From the NCBI RefSeq assembly GCF_009707515.1, contig NZ_WLYI01000001.1, positions 62,001 through 126,000 on the forward strand: a stretch of DNA of 64,000 nucleotides. The letters are read 5' to 3'. A program made the translations under genes and the position numbers. Below the pieces are notes generated by a model. That model saw only the letters and a list, made by a program, of their open reading frames with translations. It was not told the origin of the DNA and did not search any database. This document shows, one piece after another, positions 27,977 through 36,750 of this stretch. This DNA comes from Pseudomonas karstica. Its GTDB lineage: Bacteria; Pseudomonadota; Gammaproteobacteria; Pseudomonadales; Pseudomonadaceae. The first letter of the stretch is position 1. Each line of letters starts with the position of its first letter.

Positions 27977-28413
27977 TGCGCAGACCTTTTCTTTTTACGG
28001 CGCTGGCAGCAAGCCTTATCAGTCTGAGTGCGTGCGCGGGAGAAGAAGTACCCACGCCAACAGCCCCAACCCAAGCGGTTTTTGTCGGGCAACCCTTGAA
28101 CCTGATCAACGATCAAGGTCGCTGCACTCTCGTAAAACCCGACAAGAGCCACCTGAGGCTCGACATGGAATGGCCTTGCCAGTTCAGCCTTGGCCAGGAC
28201 CGGCAATTGCGTGTTGAGACCTTTAACCAAGTCCCGATTTTTATGGTTGAACGCAGCGAACATATGCCGGCACCCAGCCGCGATTGCCTGACCAAACTCC
28301 AGGCGGTACGCCAGGTCAAGGAAACGCTGGAAGTCTCGGATGTGAACCAGTTCGCCTCCTGCGGCCCTGGTCAGTGGGATCAGAAAATGTACACGGGCTT
28401 CTTTCGGTGGTAA
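27976..28413 (+). CDS. Probable lipoprotein immunity partner of the Tae4-like amidase
   Basis: 145 residues with a lipoprotein signal peptide [20 protein letters not shown] (lipobox LSAC, Cys20). The mature part contains three further Cys (in GRCTLV, WPCQFS and RDCLTK) and one near the end (SCGPGQW), so disulfides are likely. Its start overlaps the effector stop, and the gene is exported to the compartment where the amidase acts. Both facts make it the immunity protein. I do not recognise the fold, and it does not obviously read like the classical Tai4 family, so the function is inferred from position. Confidence 0.7.
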   Translation: MRRPFLFTALAASLISLSACAGEEVPTPTAPTQAVFVGQPLNLINDQGRCTLVKPDKSHLRLDMEWPCQFSLGQDRQLRVETFNQVPIFMVERSEHMPAPSRDCLTKLQAVRQVKETLEVSDVNQFASCGPGQWDQKMYTGFFRW

Positions 28414-28922
28414 CCGAAATCGCCACCCGCGATCGTTTGCAGCCGTCCCTGCTGGACCGGTTGACCGACGACGACCCGAGTAATCCCAAGGAAAGCGCCG
28501 ACAAACGCGTGCTGTCCCTGACCCAACTGAAAGCCTCGGTGCTGCGTGACCTGGCGTGGCTGCTCAACACCACCTCTTTGCTCAGTGCCGATGCCACGTT
28601 GCATACCCCGGCCGGTACCTCGGTGGTCAATTACGGCCTCCCGGCATTGGCGGGCAACAGTGCGTCCAGCGTCGATATCAGTGCCCTGGAAGCCTTGATC
28701 TACCAGGCCATTGCCACCTTTGAGCCGCGCATCCTGCGTCACACCCTGCGGGTCAAAGCGCGTGTGGCCCACGGCGAGATGAACCACAACGCCTTGAGTT
28801 TCGAGATCGAGGGCGATTTGTGGGCCCAGCCGGTGCCGTTGCGCCTGCTGCTGCAAACCGACCTGGACCTGGAATCCGGCCATGTGCGCGTGGTCAATGC
28901 CGACCAGCGGAGACGCCCATGA
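28407..28922 (+). CDS. tssE: TssE, baseplate wedge protein (gp25-like)
   Basis: Started at GTG 28407 ([22 protein letters not shown]), giving 171 residues and the usual TssE opening. The open frame extends upstream to 28284, but that part lies inside the immunity gene in another frame and is not TssE-like. The gp25-type core shows VNYGLPAL and [17 protein letters not shown], with the conserved FEPRL-like turn. No strong ribosome site precedes it, so it is probably translated by coupling to the immunity gene, which it overlaps by 7 bp. Its TGA overlaps the tssF ATG. Confidence 0.88.
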   Translation: MVTEIATRDRLQPSLLDRLTDDDPSNPKESADKRVLSLTQLKASVLRDLAWLLNTTSLLSADATLHTPAGTSVVNYGLPALAGNSASSVDISALEALIYQAIATFEPRILRHTLRVKARVAHGEMNHNALSFEIEGDLWAQPVPLRLLLQTDLDLESGHVRVVNADQRRRP

Positions 28923-30778
28923 ATCCGCGCCTGCTGGAACTGTACAACCAGGAACTGCACCACGTGCGCGAAAGCGCCGCGGAGTTCGCCAAGGAATACC
29001 CGAAGATTGCCAGTCGGCTGACCCTGTCCGGCATGGACTGCGCCGACCCGTATGTAGAACGTTTGCTCGAAGGCTTCGCCTACCTCACCGCGCGAGTGCA
29101 GCTCAAGCTCGACGCCGAATACCCGACCTTCACCCATAACTTGCTGGAAATCGCCTACCCGCACTACCTGGCACCGACGCCGTCGATGACCGTGGTGCAG
29201 TTGCAGGCTGACCCCGATGAAGGTTCTCTGGCCAGCGGTTTTCCACTGCCGCGGGACACCGTCTTGCGCTCAGCCCTGGGCCGTGAAACCCAGACCTGCT
29301 GCGAGTACCGCACCGCGCACCCGGTGACGCTGTGGCCGCTGCAAGTCAGCCACGCCGAGTACTTCGGTAACCCGTCTGCCGTGCTCGGACGCCTGGCCGC
29401 CAGTGAACCCAAAGCCAAGGCCGGTTTGCGCCTGACCCTGCGCACCGGTGCCGAGCTGCCGTTCAACAGCCTGGCCCTGGACAACCTGCCGCTGTACCTC
29501 AGTGGCGCCGATGAACAACCGTTCCGCCTTTACGAACAACTGCTGGGCAATGCCTGCGCGGTGTTCGCCCGCAAGCCGGGTGGCGATTGGGTCGAGCGCC
29601 TGCCACAGGATGCCTTGCGCTCCCGGGGTTTTGACGACGCCGATGCGGCGATGCCGGTGGTGCCTCGAGCCTTCCAGGGCTATCGGCTGCTGCAGGAATA
29701 CTTCGCCCTGCCCCATCGTTTCTTGTTCGTTGAGTTCGCGCAGTTGAGCCGTGCGGTGAAACGCTGCGATGGCCAGGAGCTGGAATTGATCGTGCTGTTC
29801 GACCGTCATGACCCGAGCCTGGAAGGCAGTGTCGGCGCCGCGCAGTTCGTGCCGTTCTGTACCCCGGCGATCAACCTGTTTCCCAAGCGGGTAGACCGCA
29901 TTCACTTGTCCGAACGGGTCAACGAACACCATGTGATCGCCGACCGTACCCGGCCAATGGATTTCGAGATTCACTCCCTGAGCGGTATTACCGGTCATGG
30001 CACCGGGCCGGAGCAGCCGTTCTTGCCGTTCTATGCCGTGCGCGACCCGTCGCGCTATGGCCGTGACCAGGCTTACTACACTGTGCGTCGTGAGCCTCGG
30101 GTGTTGTCCAGCGACCAACGTCGTAATGGCCCACGCTCTACCTATGTGGGCAGCGAAACCTTTGTCAGCCTGGTGGACAGTCAGCAGGCGCCCTACCGCC
30201 ACGACCTGCGCCAACTGGGTGTGACGGCGCTGTGTACCAACCGTGACCTGCCGCTGTTCATGAGCGTGGGCAATGGCAAGACCGATTTCACCCTGGCCGA
30301 TAGCGCCCCGGTGCTGGCGGTACGCTGCGTCGCCGGGCCCAGCCGTCCGCGCGCCAGCCACGCCCATGATGCCAAGGCCTGGCGCTTGATCAGCCAGTTG
30401 TCGCTCAACTACCTGTCCCTCAGCGAACAAGGCCAGGGCGCCGCCGCGCTGCGCGAATTGCTGCGCCTATATGGCGACAGCAACGACGCAGCCCTGCAAT
30501 TGCAGATCGAAGGCCTGCGGGAAGTCAGCAGCAAGGCCGTGACCCGCCGCCTGCCGATGCCCGGCCCGATCGTGTTTGGACGGGGCCTGGAAATTACCCT
30601 GGAATTTGACGAAAACGCGTTCCGCGGCACCGGCGTGTTTCTGCTCGGCGCGGTATTCGAACGCTTCTTGGCACGTTATGTGTCGATCAACAGTTTTACC
30701 GAGACGGTGATCTGTACCACCGAACGCGGCGAGATCATGCGATGGAAAGCCAAGCCCGGACGCCGTCCGACCCTGTGA
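28919..30778 (+). CDS. tssF: TssF, baseplate wedge protein
   Basis: 619 residues from ATG 28919 ([20 protein letters not shown]). The conserved early stretch [18 protein letters not shown] and [20 protein letters not shown] define the VasA/ImpG family, and the later [14 protein letters not shown] is also typical. The length is normal. It overlaps tssE by 4 bp and tssG by 37 bp, so the wedge proteins are co-translated. Confidence 0.97.
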   Translation: MNPRLLELYNQELHHVRESAAEFAKEYPKIASRLTLSGMDCADPYVERLLEGFAYLTARVQLKLDAEYPTFTHNLLEIAYPHYLAPTPSMTVVQLQADPDEGSLASGFPLPRDTVLRSALGRETQTCCEYRTAHPVTLWPLQVSHAEYFGNPSAVLGRLAASEPKAKAGLRLTLRTGAELPFNSLALDNLPLYLSGADEQPFRLYEQLLGNACAVFARKPGGDWVERLPQDALRSRGFDDADAAMPVVPRAFQGYRLLQEYFALPHRFLFVEFAQLSRAVKRCDGQELELIVLFDRHDPSLEGSVGAAQFVPFCTPAINLFPKRVDRIHLSERVNEHHVIADRTRPMDFEIHSLSGITGHGTGPEQPFLPFYAVRDPSRYGRDQAYYTVRREPRVLSSDQRRNGPRSTYVGSETFVSLVDSQQAPYRHDLRQLGVTALCTNRDLPLFMSVGNGKTDFTLADSAPVLAVRCVAGPSRPRASHAHDAKAWRLISQLSLNYLSLSEQGQGAAALRELLRLYGDSNDAALQLQIEGLREVSSKAVTRRLPMPGPIVFGRGLEITLEFDENAFRGTGVFLLGAVFERFLARYVSINSFTETVICTTERGEIMRWKAKPGRRPTL

Positions 30779-31785
30779 ACACGCTGTCGGCGATGCATCA
30801 GGAGCCCTGGGAATATGACTTCTTCCAGGCGCTGCGCCGTATCGAGTGTGAATCGCCGGACCTGCCGCGCCTGGGCCACTCCCTGCGCCTGGCGGATGAT
30901 CCGCTGCGTCTCGGGCAACAGGCCGACTGCACTTTCGCCCCGGCCACCCTGGCCTCGGTAGACCCTGGTTTCGAAGGCAAGCCTGCGCGGCTGGAACAGT
31001 TTTTTTTCGGCCTTGGCGGCCCCAACGGCCCGCTGCCGCTGCACATCACCGAATACGTGCGTGAGCGCCAGCGCAACAATGCCGACAGCACCAGCAAGCG
31101 CTTCCTGGATGTGTTCCACCATCGCCTGCTGAGCCTGTTCTACCGGGCTTGGGCCGAGGCGCGGCCAACGGTCAGCCATGATCGCCCGGACGATGATTAC
31201 TGGTCGGCGCGGCTGGCGGCATTGAGCGGCCGAGGCATGCCAAGCCTGCTGGAACAAGGGCTGATTCCCGACACAGCGAAACTGCACTACAGCGGTCATC
31301 TGTCGGCACAGACCCGCTACCCGGACGGCTTAAAGGCCATTCTCAGCGAGTACTTCGGCCTGCCGGTGGAGATCGAAGAGTACGTCGGCCAATGGCTGGA
31401 ACTGCCGGAACGCAGCCGCGTCAGTGTCAGCGCCAACCAGCTCGGCGTCGACTTTTGCCTGGGCAGCCATGTGTGGGACCGCCAGCATAAGTTCCGTATC
31501 CGCCTGGGCCCACTCAAGCTCGATGACTATATGGGCATGCTGCCTGGCAGTCAGCCGTTCAACGAACTGGTGGCCTGGGTGGCCGAGTACCTGGGCCACG
31601 AATTGGACTGGGACCTCAACCTGGTTCTGCAACAACCTGAAGTACCGGTGCTGCAGCTCAATGGCCAGTTCCGCCTGGGCTTCAATACCTGGCTCGGCCA
31701 ACCCGCGCACGACGCCAACGACCTAATCCTGGCCCGGCATTACGCCGAGCTCGCCAACACCTCAAGGAATCCAGAGCATGGGTGA
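30742..31785 (+). CDS. tssG: TssG, baseplate wedge protein
   Basis: 347 residues. The family signature WEYDFFQALRRIECESPD, FFFGLGGPNGPLPLHITEY (LGxxGPLPxxxTEY) and the C-terminal FRLGFNTWLGQ are present. TssG forms the wedge core with TssF and TssE and contacts TssK. The start lies inside the end of tssF (37 bp overlap) and the end overlaps clpV by 8 bp. Confidence 0.97.
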   Translation: MESQARTPSDPVNTLSAMHQEPWEYDFFQALRRIECESPDLPRLGHSLRLADDPLRLGQQADCTFAPATLASVDPGFEGKPARLEQFFFGLGGPNGPLPLHITEYVRERQRNNADSTSKRFLDVFHHRLLSLFYRAWAEARPTVSHDRPDDDYWSARLAALSGRGMPSLLEQGLIPDTAKLHYSGHLSAQTRYPDGLKAILSEYFGLPVEIEEYVGQWLELPERSRVSVSANQLGVDFCLGSHVWDRQHKFRIRLGPLKLDDYMGMLPGSQPFNELVAWVAEYLGHELDWDLNLVLQQPEVPVLQLNGQFRLGFNTWLGQPAHDANDLILARHYAELANTSRNPEHG

Positions 31786-34456
31786 AATCAGTCGCGCCGC
31801 ACTGTTCGGCAAACTCAACAGCGTGGCCTACAAGGCTATCGAAGCCGCCACCGTGTTCTGCAAGCTGCGGGGCAATCCGTACGTGGAACTGGCCCACTGG
31901 TTTCACCAATTGTTGCAGCTGCAGGACTCGGACCTGCACCGCCTCATCCGTCAGTTCAACATTGAGCCGGCGCGCCTGGCCCGCGATCTGACCGAAGCCC
32001 TCGACCGCCTGCCCCGTGGCTCGACATCAATCACTGACCTGTCGTCCCATGTGGAAGAAGCCGTGGAGCGCGGCTGGGTTTACGGCAGCCTGATGTTTGG
32101 CGAAAGCCAGGTGCGCACCGGTTACCTGGTACTGGGAATTCTCAAAACCCCTAGCCTGCGCCATGCGCTGCTGGGCTTGTCGTCGGAGTTCGACAAAATC
32201 AAGCCCGAGGCCTTGAGCGAGCGCTTTGATGAGTACGTCGGCGACTCGCCAGAAAACGCCCTCACCGCCAGCGACGGCTTCAATGCGGGTGCCGTGCCGG
32301 GTGAAGCCAGCGGCGCCATGGCCCCGAGTGCCATGGGCAAGCAGGAAGCCCTCAAGCGTTTTACCGTCGACCTGACCGAACAGGCCCGCAGCGGCAAGCT
32401 TGACCCCATCGTCGGCCGTGACGAAGAGATCCGCCAATTGGTGGACATCCTCATGCGTCGCCGCCAGAACAACCCGATCCTCACCGGTGAAGCCGGCGTC
32501 GGCAAAACCGCTGTGGTCGAAGGTTTTGCCCTGCGCATCGTCGCCGGCGACGTGCCGCCGGCATTGAAAGATGTGGAGCTGCGCAGCCTTGATGTTGGCC
32601 TGTTGCAAGCCGGCGCCAGCATGAAAGGCGAGTTCGAACAGCGCCTGCGCCAGGTCATCGAAGACGTTCAGGCCTCACCCAAGCCGATCATCTTGTTTAT
32701 CGACGAAGCCCACACCCTGGTGGGTGCCGGCGGTGCGGCCGGCACCGGTGACGCGGCCAACCTGCTCAAGCCGGCCCTGGCCCGTGGCACCTTGCGTACC
32801 GTAGCCGCCACCACCTGGGCCGAGTACAAGAAGCACATCGAAAAAGACCCGGCCCTGACCCGCCGCTTCCAGGTGGTGCAAGTCGCCGAGCCGTCGGAAG
32901 ACAAGGCGCTGCTGATGATGCGCGGCGTGGCCTCGACCATGGAAAAACACCACCAGGTGCAGATCCTCGACGAAGCCCTGGAAGCCTCGGTGAAGCTGTC
33001 CCACCGCTACATCCCGGCGCGCCAGTTGCCGGACAAATCCGTGAGCCTGCTGGACACCGCCTGCGCCCGCGTCGCCATCAGCCTGCACGCGGTCCCCGCG
33101 GAAGTGGACGACAGTCGCCGCCGTATCGAAGCGCTGGAAACCGAGCTGCAAATCATCGCCCGCGAGCATGCCATCGGTATCACCATCGGCGCCCGCCAGA
33201 GCAACAGCGAAGCGTTGCTGACTGCCGAGCGTGAACGCCTGGCGACCCTGGAAAGCCGTTGGCGCGACGAAAAAACCCTGGTGGACGAACTGCTCGCAAC
33301 CCGCGCCACACTGCGGGAAAAAGCCGGCGTGGTGGACAGCGACGCAGGTACCGACGAGAGCCATGCACTGCGGGAAAAACTGGTTGACCTGCAACAGCGC
33401 CTGACGGCCCTGCAAGGCGAAACCCCGCTGATCCTGCCGACCGTGGATTACCAGGCCGTGGCCTCCGTGGTCGCCGACTGGACCGGTATCCCGGTGGGCC
33501 GCATGGCGCGTAACGAACTGGAGACGGTGCTCAACCTCGACCAGCACCTGAAGAAACGCATCATCGGCCAGGACCACGCCTTGCAGATGATCGCCAAGCG
33601 CATCCAGACGTCCCGCGCCGGCCTCGACAACCCGAGCAAGCCCATCGGCGTGTTCATGCTGGCCGGCACCTCCGGCGTGGGCAAGACCGAAACCGCCCTG
33701 GCCCTGGCCGAAGCCATGTACGGCGGCGAGCAGAACGTCATCACCATCAACATGAGCGAGTTCCAGGAAGCCCACACGGTGTCGACCCTCAAGGGCGCGC
33801 CACCGGGTTATATCGGCTACGGCGAAGGCGGCGTACTGACCGAGGCGGTGCGGCGCAAGCCCTACAGCGTGGTGCTGTTGGACGAGGTGGAAAAAGCCCA
33901 TCCGGATGTACACGAAATTTTCTTCCAGGTCTTCGACAAGGGCGTGATGGAGGACGGCGAAGGCCGGGTGATCGACTTCAAGAACACCTTGATCCTGCTG
34001 ACCACCAACGCCGGTACCGAGCTGATTTCCCGGGTCTGCAAAGACCCGGCGAACATCCCGGAACCCGAGGAAATCGCCAAGGCCCTGCGTCAACCGCTGC
34101 TGGAAATTTTCCCGCCGGCATTGCTTGGGCGCCTGGTGACAATTCCTTACTACCCGCTGAGCGACGAGATGCTCAAGGCGATCACTCGCCTGCAACTCAA
34201 CCGCATCAAGAAGCGCGTGGAGAACACCCACAAGGTCGACTTCAACTACGACGACGACGTGGTCGACCTGATCGTGTCCCGCTGCACCGAAACCGAAAGT
34301 GGCGGGCGGATGATCGACACCATCCTGACCAACAGCCTGCTGCCGGACATGAGCCGCGAGTTCCTCACCCGGATGATGGAAGGCAAGGCGCTGGCCGGGG
34401 TGCGAATCAGCACGCGGGATAACGAATTACACTACGACTTCAGCGACGCGGCGTAA
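31778..34456 (+). CDS. clpV: ClpV (TssH), AAA+ ATPase recycling the contracted sheath
   Basis: 892 residues. The N-terminal Clp-N domain (about 1-160) binds the TssC N-terminus. AAA1 has Walker A GEAGVGKT near residue 237 and Walker [12 protein letters not shown] ClpB-like middle coiled coil follows (about 430-530). AAA2 has Walker A GTSGVGKT near residue 630, with [19 protein letters not shown] (in part) as Walker B. It disassembles contracted sheaths for reuse. All nucleotide motifs are intact. It is followed after 3 bp by the vgrG start codon. Confidence 0.98.
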   Translation: MGEISRAALFGKLNSVAYKAIEAATVFCKLRGNPYVELAHWFHQLLQLQDSDLHRLIRQFNIEPARLARDLTEALDRLPRGSTSITDLSSHVEEAVERGWVYGSLMFGESQVRTGYLVLGILKTPSLRHALLGLSSEFDKIKPEALSERFDEYVGDSPENALTASDGFNAGAVPGEASGAMAPSAMGKQEALKRFTVDLTEQARSGKLDPIVGRDEEIRQLVDILMRRRQNNPILTGEAGVGKTAVVEGFALRIVAGDVPPALKDVELRSLDVGLLQAGASMKGEFEQRLRQVIEDVQASPKPIILFIDEAHTLVGAGGAAGTGDAANLLKPALARGTLRTVAATTWAEYKKHIEKDPALTRRFQVVQVAEPSEDKALLMMRGVASTMEKHHQVQILDEALEASVKLSHRYIPARQLPDKSVSLLDTACARVAISLHAVPAEVDDSRRRIEALETELQIIAREHAIGITIGARQSNSEALLTAERERLATLESRWRDEKTLVDELLATRATLREKAGVVDSDAGTDESHALREKLVDLQQRLTALQGETPLILPTVDYQAVASVVADWTGIPVGRMARNELETVLNLDQHLKKRIIGQDHALQMIAKRIQTSRAGLDNPSKPIGVFMLAGTSGVGKTETALALAEAMYGGEQNVITINMSEFQEAHTVSTLKGAPPGYIGYGEGGVLTEAVRRKPYSVVLLDEVEKAHPDVHEIFFQVFDKGVMEDGEGRVIDFKNTLILLTTNAGTELISRVCKDPANIPEPEEIAKALRQPLLEIFPPALLGRLVTIPYYPLSDEMLKAITRLQLNRIKKRVENTHKVDFNYDDDVVDLIVSRCTETESGGRMIDTILTNSLLPDMSREFLTRMMEGKALAGVRISTRDNELHYDFSDAA

Positions 34457-34459
34457 ACA

Positions 34460-34519
34460 ATGCTATTCAACCAATCGTCACGCCTGGCCAAGATCACCAG
34501 CCCCCTGGGGCCGGATGTG
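34460..34519 (+). pseudogene. Orphaned 5' end of vgrG
   Basis: ATG at 34460 opens the standard VgrG N-terminus (MLFNQSSRLAKITSPLGPDV, 20 residues), then continues into nonsense (PEPATGGWWRALFPRD...) and stops by 34663. The rest of VgrG continues in another frame from the very next bases (CTGAACCTGCAACTGGC). Family proteins have about 35-40 residues between the GPDV point and the block LADGGERYFHGIV, so roughly 110 bp, not a multiple of three, appear to have been lost here. Confidence 0.8.
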
Positions 34520-36287
34520 CCTGAACCTGCAACTGGCGGATGGTGGCGAGCGTTATTTCCACGGGATCGTCGCCCGTTGCAGCCAGAACATCGACCAAGG
34601 CCAGTTCGCCAGTTACCAGGTCACGCTGCGTCCATGGCTGTGGCTGCTCAGTCGCACCTCTGATTGCCGAATTTTCCAGAACCTGAGCATCCCACAGATC
34701 ATCAAGCAGGTATTTCGCGACCTGGGTTTTTCCGATTTTGAAGACGCCTTGAGCCGGCCATACCGCGAGTGGGAATACTGCGTGCAGTACCGCGAGACCA
34801 GCTTTGATTTCGTCAGCCGGTTGATGGAGCAGGAAGGCATCTACTACTTCTTCCGCCATGAGCAGGACCGCCATGTACTGGTGTTGGCCGATGCTTATGG
34901 CGCCCATGCCGGTGTGGTCGGCTACGGCTCCGTGCCCTACTACCCCAAGGATGAGCAGCAACGTGAGCGGGACCATATGCACAACTGGCACCTCGCCCAG
35001 GAAGTGCAGCCAGGCTCCCTGGAACTCAACGATTACGACTTCCAGCGCCCCAGCGCCAGCATCGACGTACGCTCGGCGATGCCACGCCCGCACACCGCCG
35101 GCGACTATCCGCTGTACGACTACCCCGGCACTTACGTACAAAGCGAAGACGGTGAACACTATGCCCGCACCCGCATCGAAGCCCTGCAAACCCTGCACGA
35201 ACAAGTAGAGTTCAGCGGCAACGCACGGGGCCTGGGCGCCGGCAACCTGTTCAGCCTCACCGGCTTCAGCCGCCAGGACCAGAACCGCGAATACCTGATC
35301 ATCGGCGCGCGGTACTACATCGCTCAGGAAAGCCTGGAAAGTGGCGGCAGTGTGGCGTCCGCACAATTCGAAAGCAGCCTGACCTGCATCCCGGCGCAAC
35401 AGAGTTTCCGCACCTTGGCCAACACCCACCGGCCAGTGGTCAAAGGCCCCCAAACTGCGTTGGTGGTGGGCCCCAAGGGCGAGGAAATCTGGACTGACCA
35501 GTACGGCCGGGTGAAGGTGCATTTCTATTGGGACCGTCACGACCAGTCCAACGAAAACAGCTCGTGCTGGATTCGTGTGTCGCAATCCTGGGCGGGGAAA
35601 AACTGGGGCTCGATGCAGATTCCACGGATCGGCCAGGAAGTGATTGTCAGCTTCCTCGAGGGTGATCCCGACCGCCCGATCATCACCGGGAGGGTGTACA
35701 ACGCCGAACAGACCGTGCCTTACGACCTGCCGGAAAACGCGACCCAAAGCGGGATGAAAAGCCGCTCCAGCAAAGGCGGCACGCCGGCCAACTTCAATGA
35801 AATCCGCATGGAGGACAAGAAGGGGTTGGAGCAGTTATACATCCATGCCGAGCGTAATCAGGACATCGTGGTTGAGGTGGATGAAAGTCATTCGGTGGGG
35901 CATGACCGTAACAAAAGTATTGGGCATAACGAGACGGTGACTATTGGTGCCAATCGTCTGCGGGTGGTTCGCGACAACGATACCGTGCTCGTCGGCGGGG
36001 CGAAATCCGACAGTGCCGCCACGCACTACACCATTGAAGCTGGCGAGAAAATTCGCCTGGTGTGCGGCGCTAGCGTGATTGAACTCCTCGCCGGAGGTGA
36101 GGTGAACCTCACCTGCGGCTCGTTCAATTTGTTCTCCACGGGCAGCAGCAAGATCCAGACAAAGGGCAAGTTGGATATCAACCTGGGCAGTGACGAGGGC
36201 ACGTCGCCTGGTACCCAGGGCGTGCAAGAAAAGATCAAGTCTGCCGTCGAGTCGAAATTTTCCGGCAAACCCAACGCCGATCAATAA
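34515..36287 (+). CDS. vgrG: VgrG (TssI) spike protein, N-terminally truncated by deletion/frameshift
   Basis: 590 residues if begun at ATG 34515 (MCLNLQLADGGERYFHGIVA), which has GGGG four bases upstream. This is probably a by-product start, because the true N-terminal 58 or so residues lie partly in another frame (34460-34519) and partly are missing. The remainder is normal: the gp27-like domain (YCVQYRETSFDFVSRLMEQEG, in part), the gp5 OB fold (TDQYGRVKVHFYWDRH; WAGKNWGSMQIPRIGQEV), and a beta-helix tip with HSVGHDRNKSIGHNETVTIG. VgrG forms the spike carrying PAAR/Rhs effectors. The loss removes the first strands of the gp27-like trimer base, so function is doubtful. The next gene, eag, follows after 14 bp. 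Confidence 0.85.
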   Translation: MCLNLQLADGGERYFHGIVARCSQNIDQGQFASYQVTLRPWLWLLSRTSDCRIFQNLSIPQIIKQVFRDLGFSDFEDALSRPYREWEYCVQYRETSFDFVSRLMEQEGIYYFFRHEQDRHVLVLADAYGAHAGVVGYGSVPYYPKDEQQRERDHMHNWHLAQEVQPGSLELNDYDFQRPSASIDVRSAMPRPHTAGDYPLYDYPGTYVQSEDGEHYARTRIEALQTLHEQVEFSGNARGLGAGNLFSLTGFSRQDQNREYLIIGARYYIAQESLESGGSVASAQFESSLTCIPAQQSFRTLANTHRPVVKGPQTALVVGPKGEEIWTDQYGRVKVHFYWDRHDQSNENSSCWIRVSQSWAGKNWGSMQIPRIGQEVIVSFLEGDPDRPIITGRVYNAEQTVPYDLPENATQSGMKSRSSKGGTPANFNEIRMEDKKGLEQLYIHAERNQDIVVEVDESHSVGHDRNKSIGHNETVTIGANRLRVVRDNDTVLVGGAKSDSAATHYTIEAGEKIRLVCGASVIELLAGGEVNLTCGSFNLFSTGSSKIQTKGKLDINLGSDEGTSPGTQGVQEKIKSAVESKFSGKPNADQ

Positions 36288-36301
36288 CGAGATTTCCCGC
36301 A

Positions 36302-36736
36302 ATGAATTATCTGATCAACGAAGCCCAATTCACCTTGCCCGACGAGGGGCTGCAGGACGCTTCGATTAATATTCTCAAGTTCGCCAAGCTGGGCACCACG
36401 CTGGTGGTCAGCCGCAGCCCACTGGCGGACGGTGAAACCTTGCAGAGCAACTTCGAAGGCCAACTGAAAAAACTCGAACAGCAGGTCAAGGACCTTCGTT
36501 ATTCGCCGGCGCAAGCCGTCAAGGTGGGGCCGGCGCAGGACATCGACGCCTTTGAGGTGCAGAACCGTTTCAACAAAGGCAGCGACAACATTTACCAATA
36601 CCAGTTAGCAATGCAGATACCGGGCACACGCCGCCTGATCGCCTTGAGTTACGTCAAGACCCAGCCCCTTGGGCCGGCTGAAGCGGCGCACTGGGCAACG
36701 CTTAAAGATACGCTCAACTTCTTCGCCACGCCCTGA
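36302..36736 (+). CDS. EagR-type (DUF1795) effector chaperone
   Basis: 144 residues of the DcrB/DUF1795 family (MNYLINEAQFTLPDEGLQDA, SPLADGETLQSNFEGQLKKL in part, LIALSYVKTQPLGPAEAAHW in part). Eag chaperones bind and shield the prePAAR transmembrane segments of Rhs/PAAR effectors before loading on VgrG. It sits exactly where expected, between vgrG and an rhs gene whose product begins with prePAAR and membrane helices. Confidence 0.92.
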   Translation: MNYLINEAQFTLPDEGLQDASINILKFAKLGTTLVVSRSPLADGETLQSNFEGQLKKLEQQVKDLRYSPAQAVKVGPAQDIDAFEVQNRFNKGSDNIYQYQLAMQIPGTRRLIALSYVKTQPLGPAEAAHWATLKDTLNFFATP

Positions 36737-36750
36737 ACCGAGTCTGAGCA

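Noticed and set aside
26785..28922. A tagJ gene between hcp and tssE
   Set aside because: Searched for because HSI-I has it here; only the amidase pair is present and neither product resembles TagJ.
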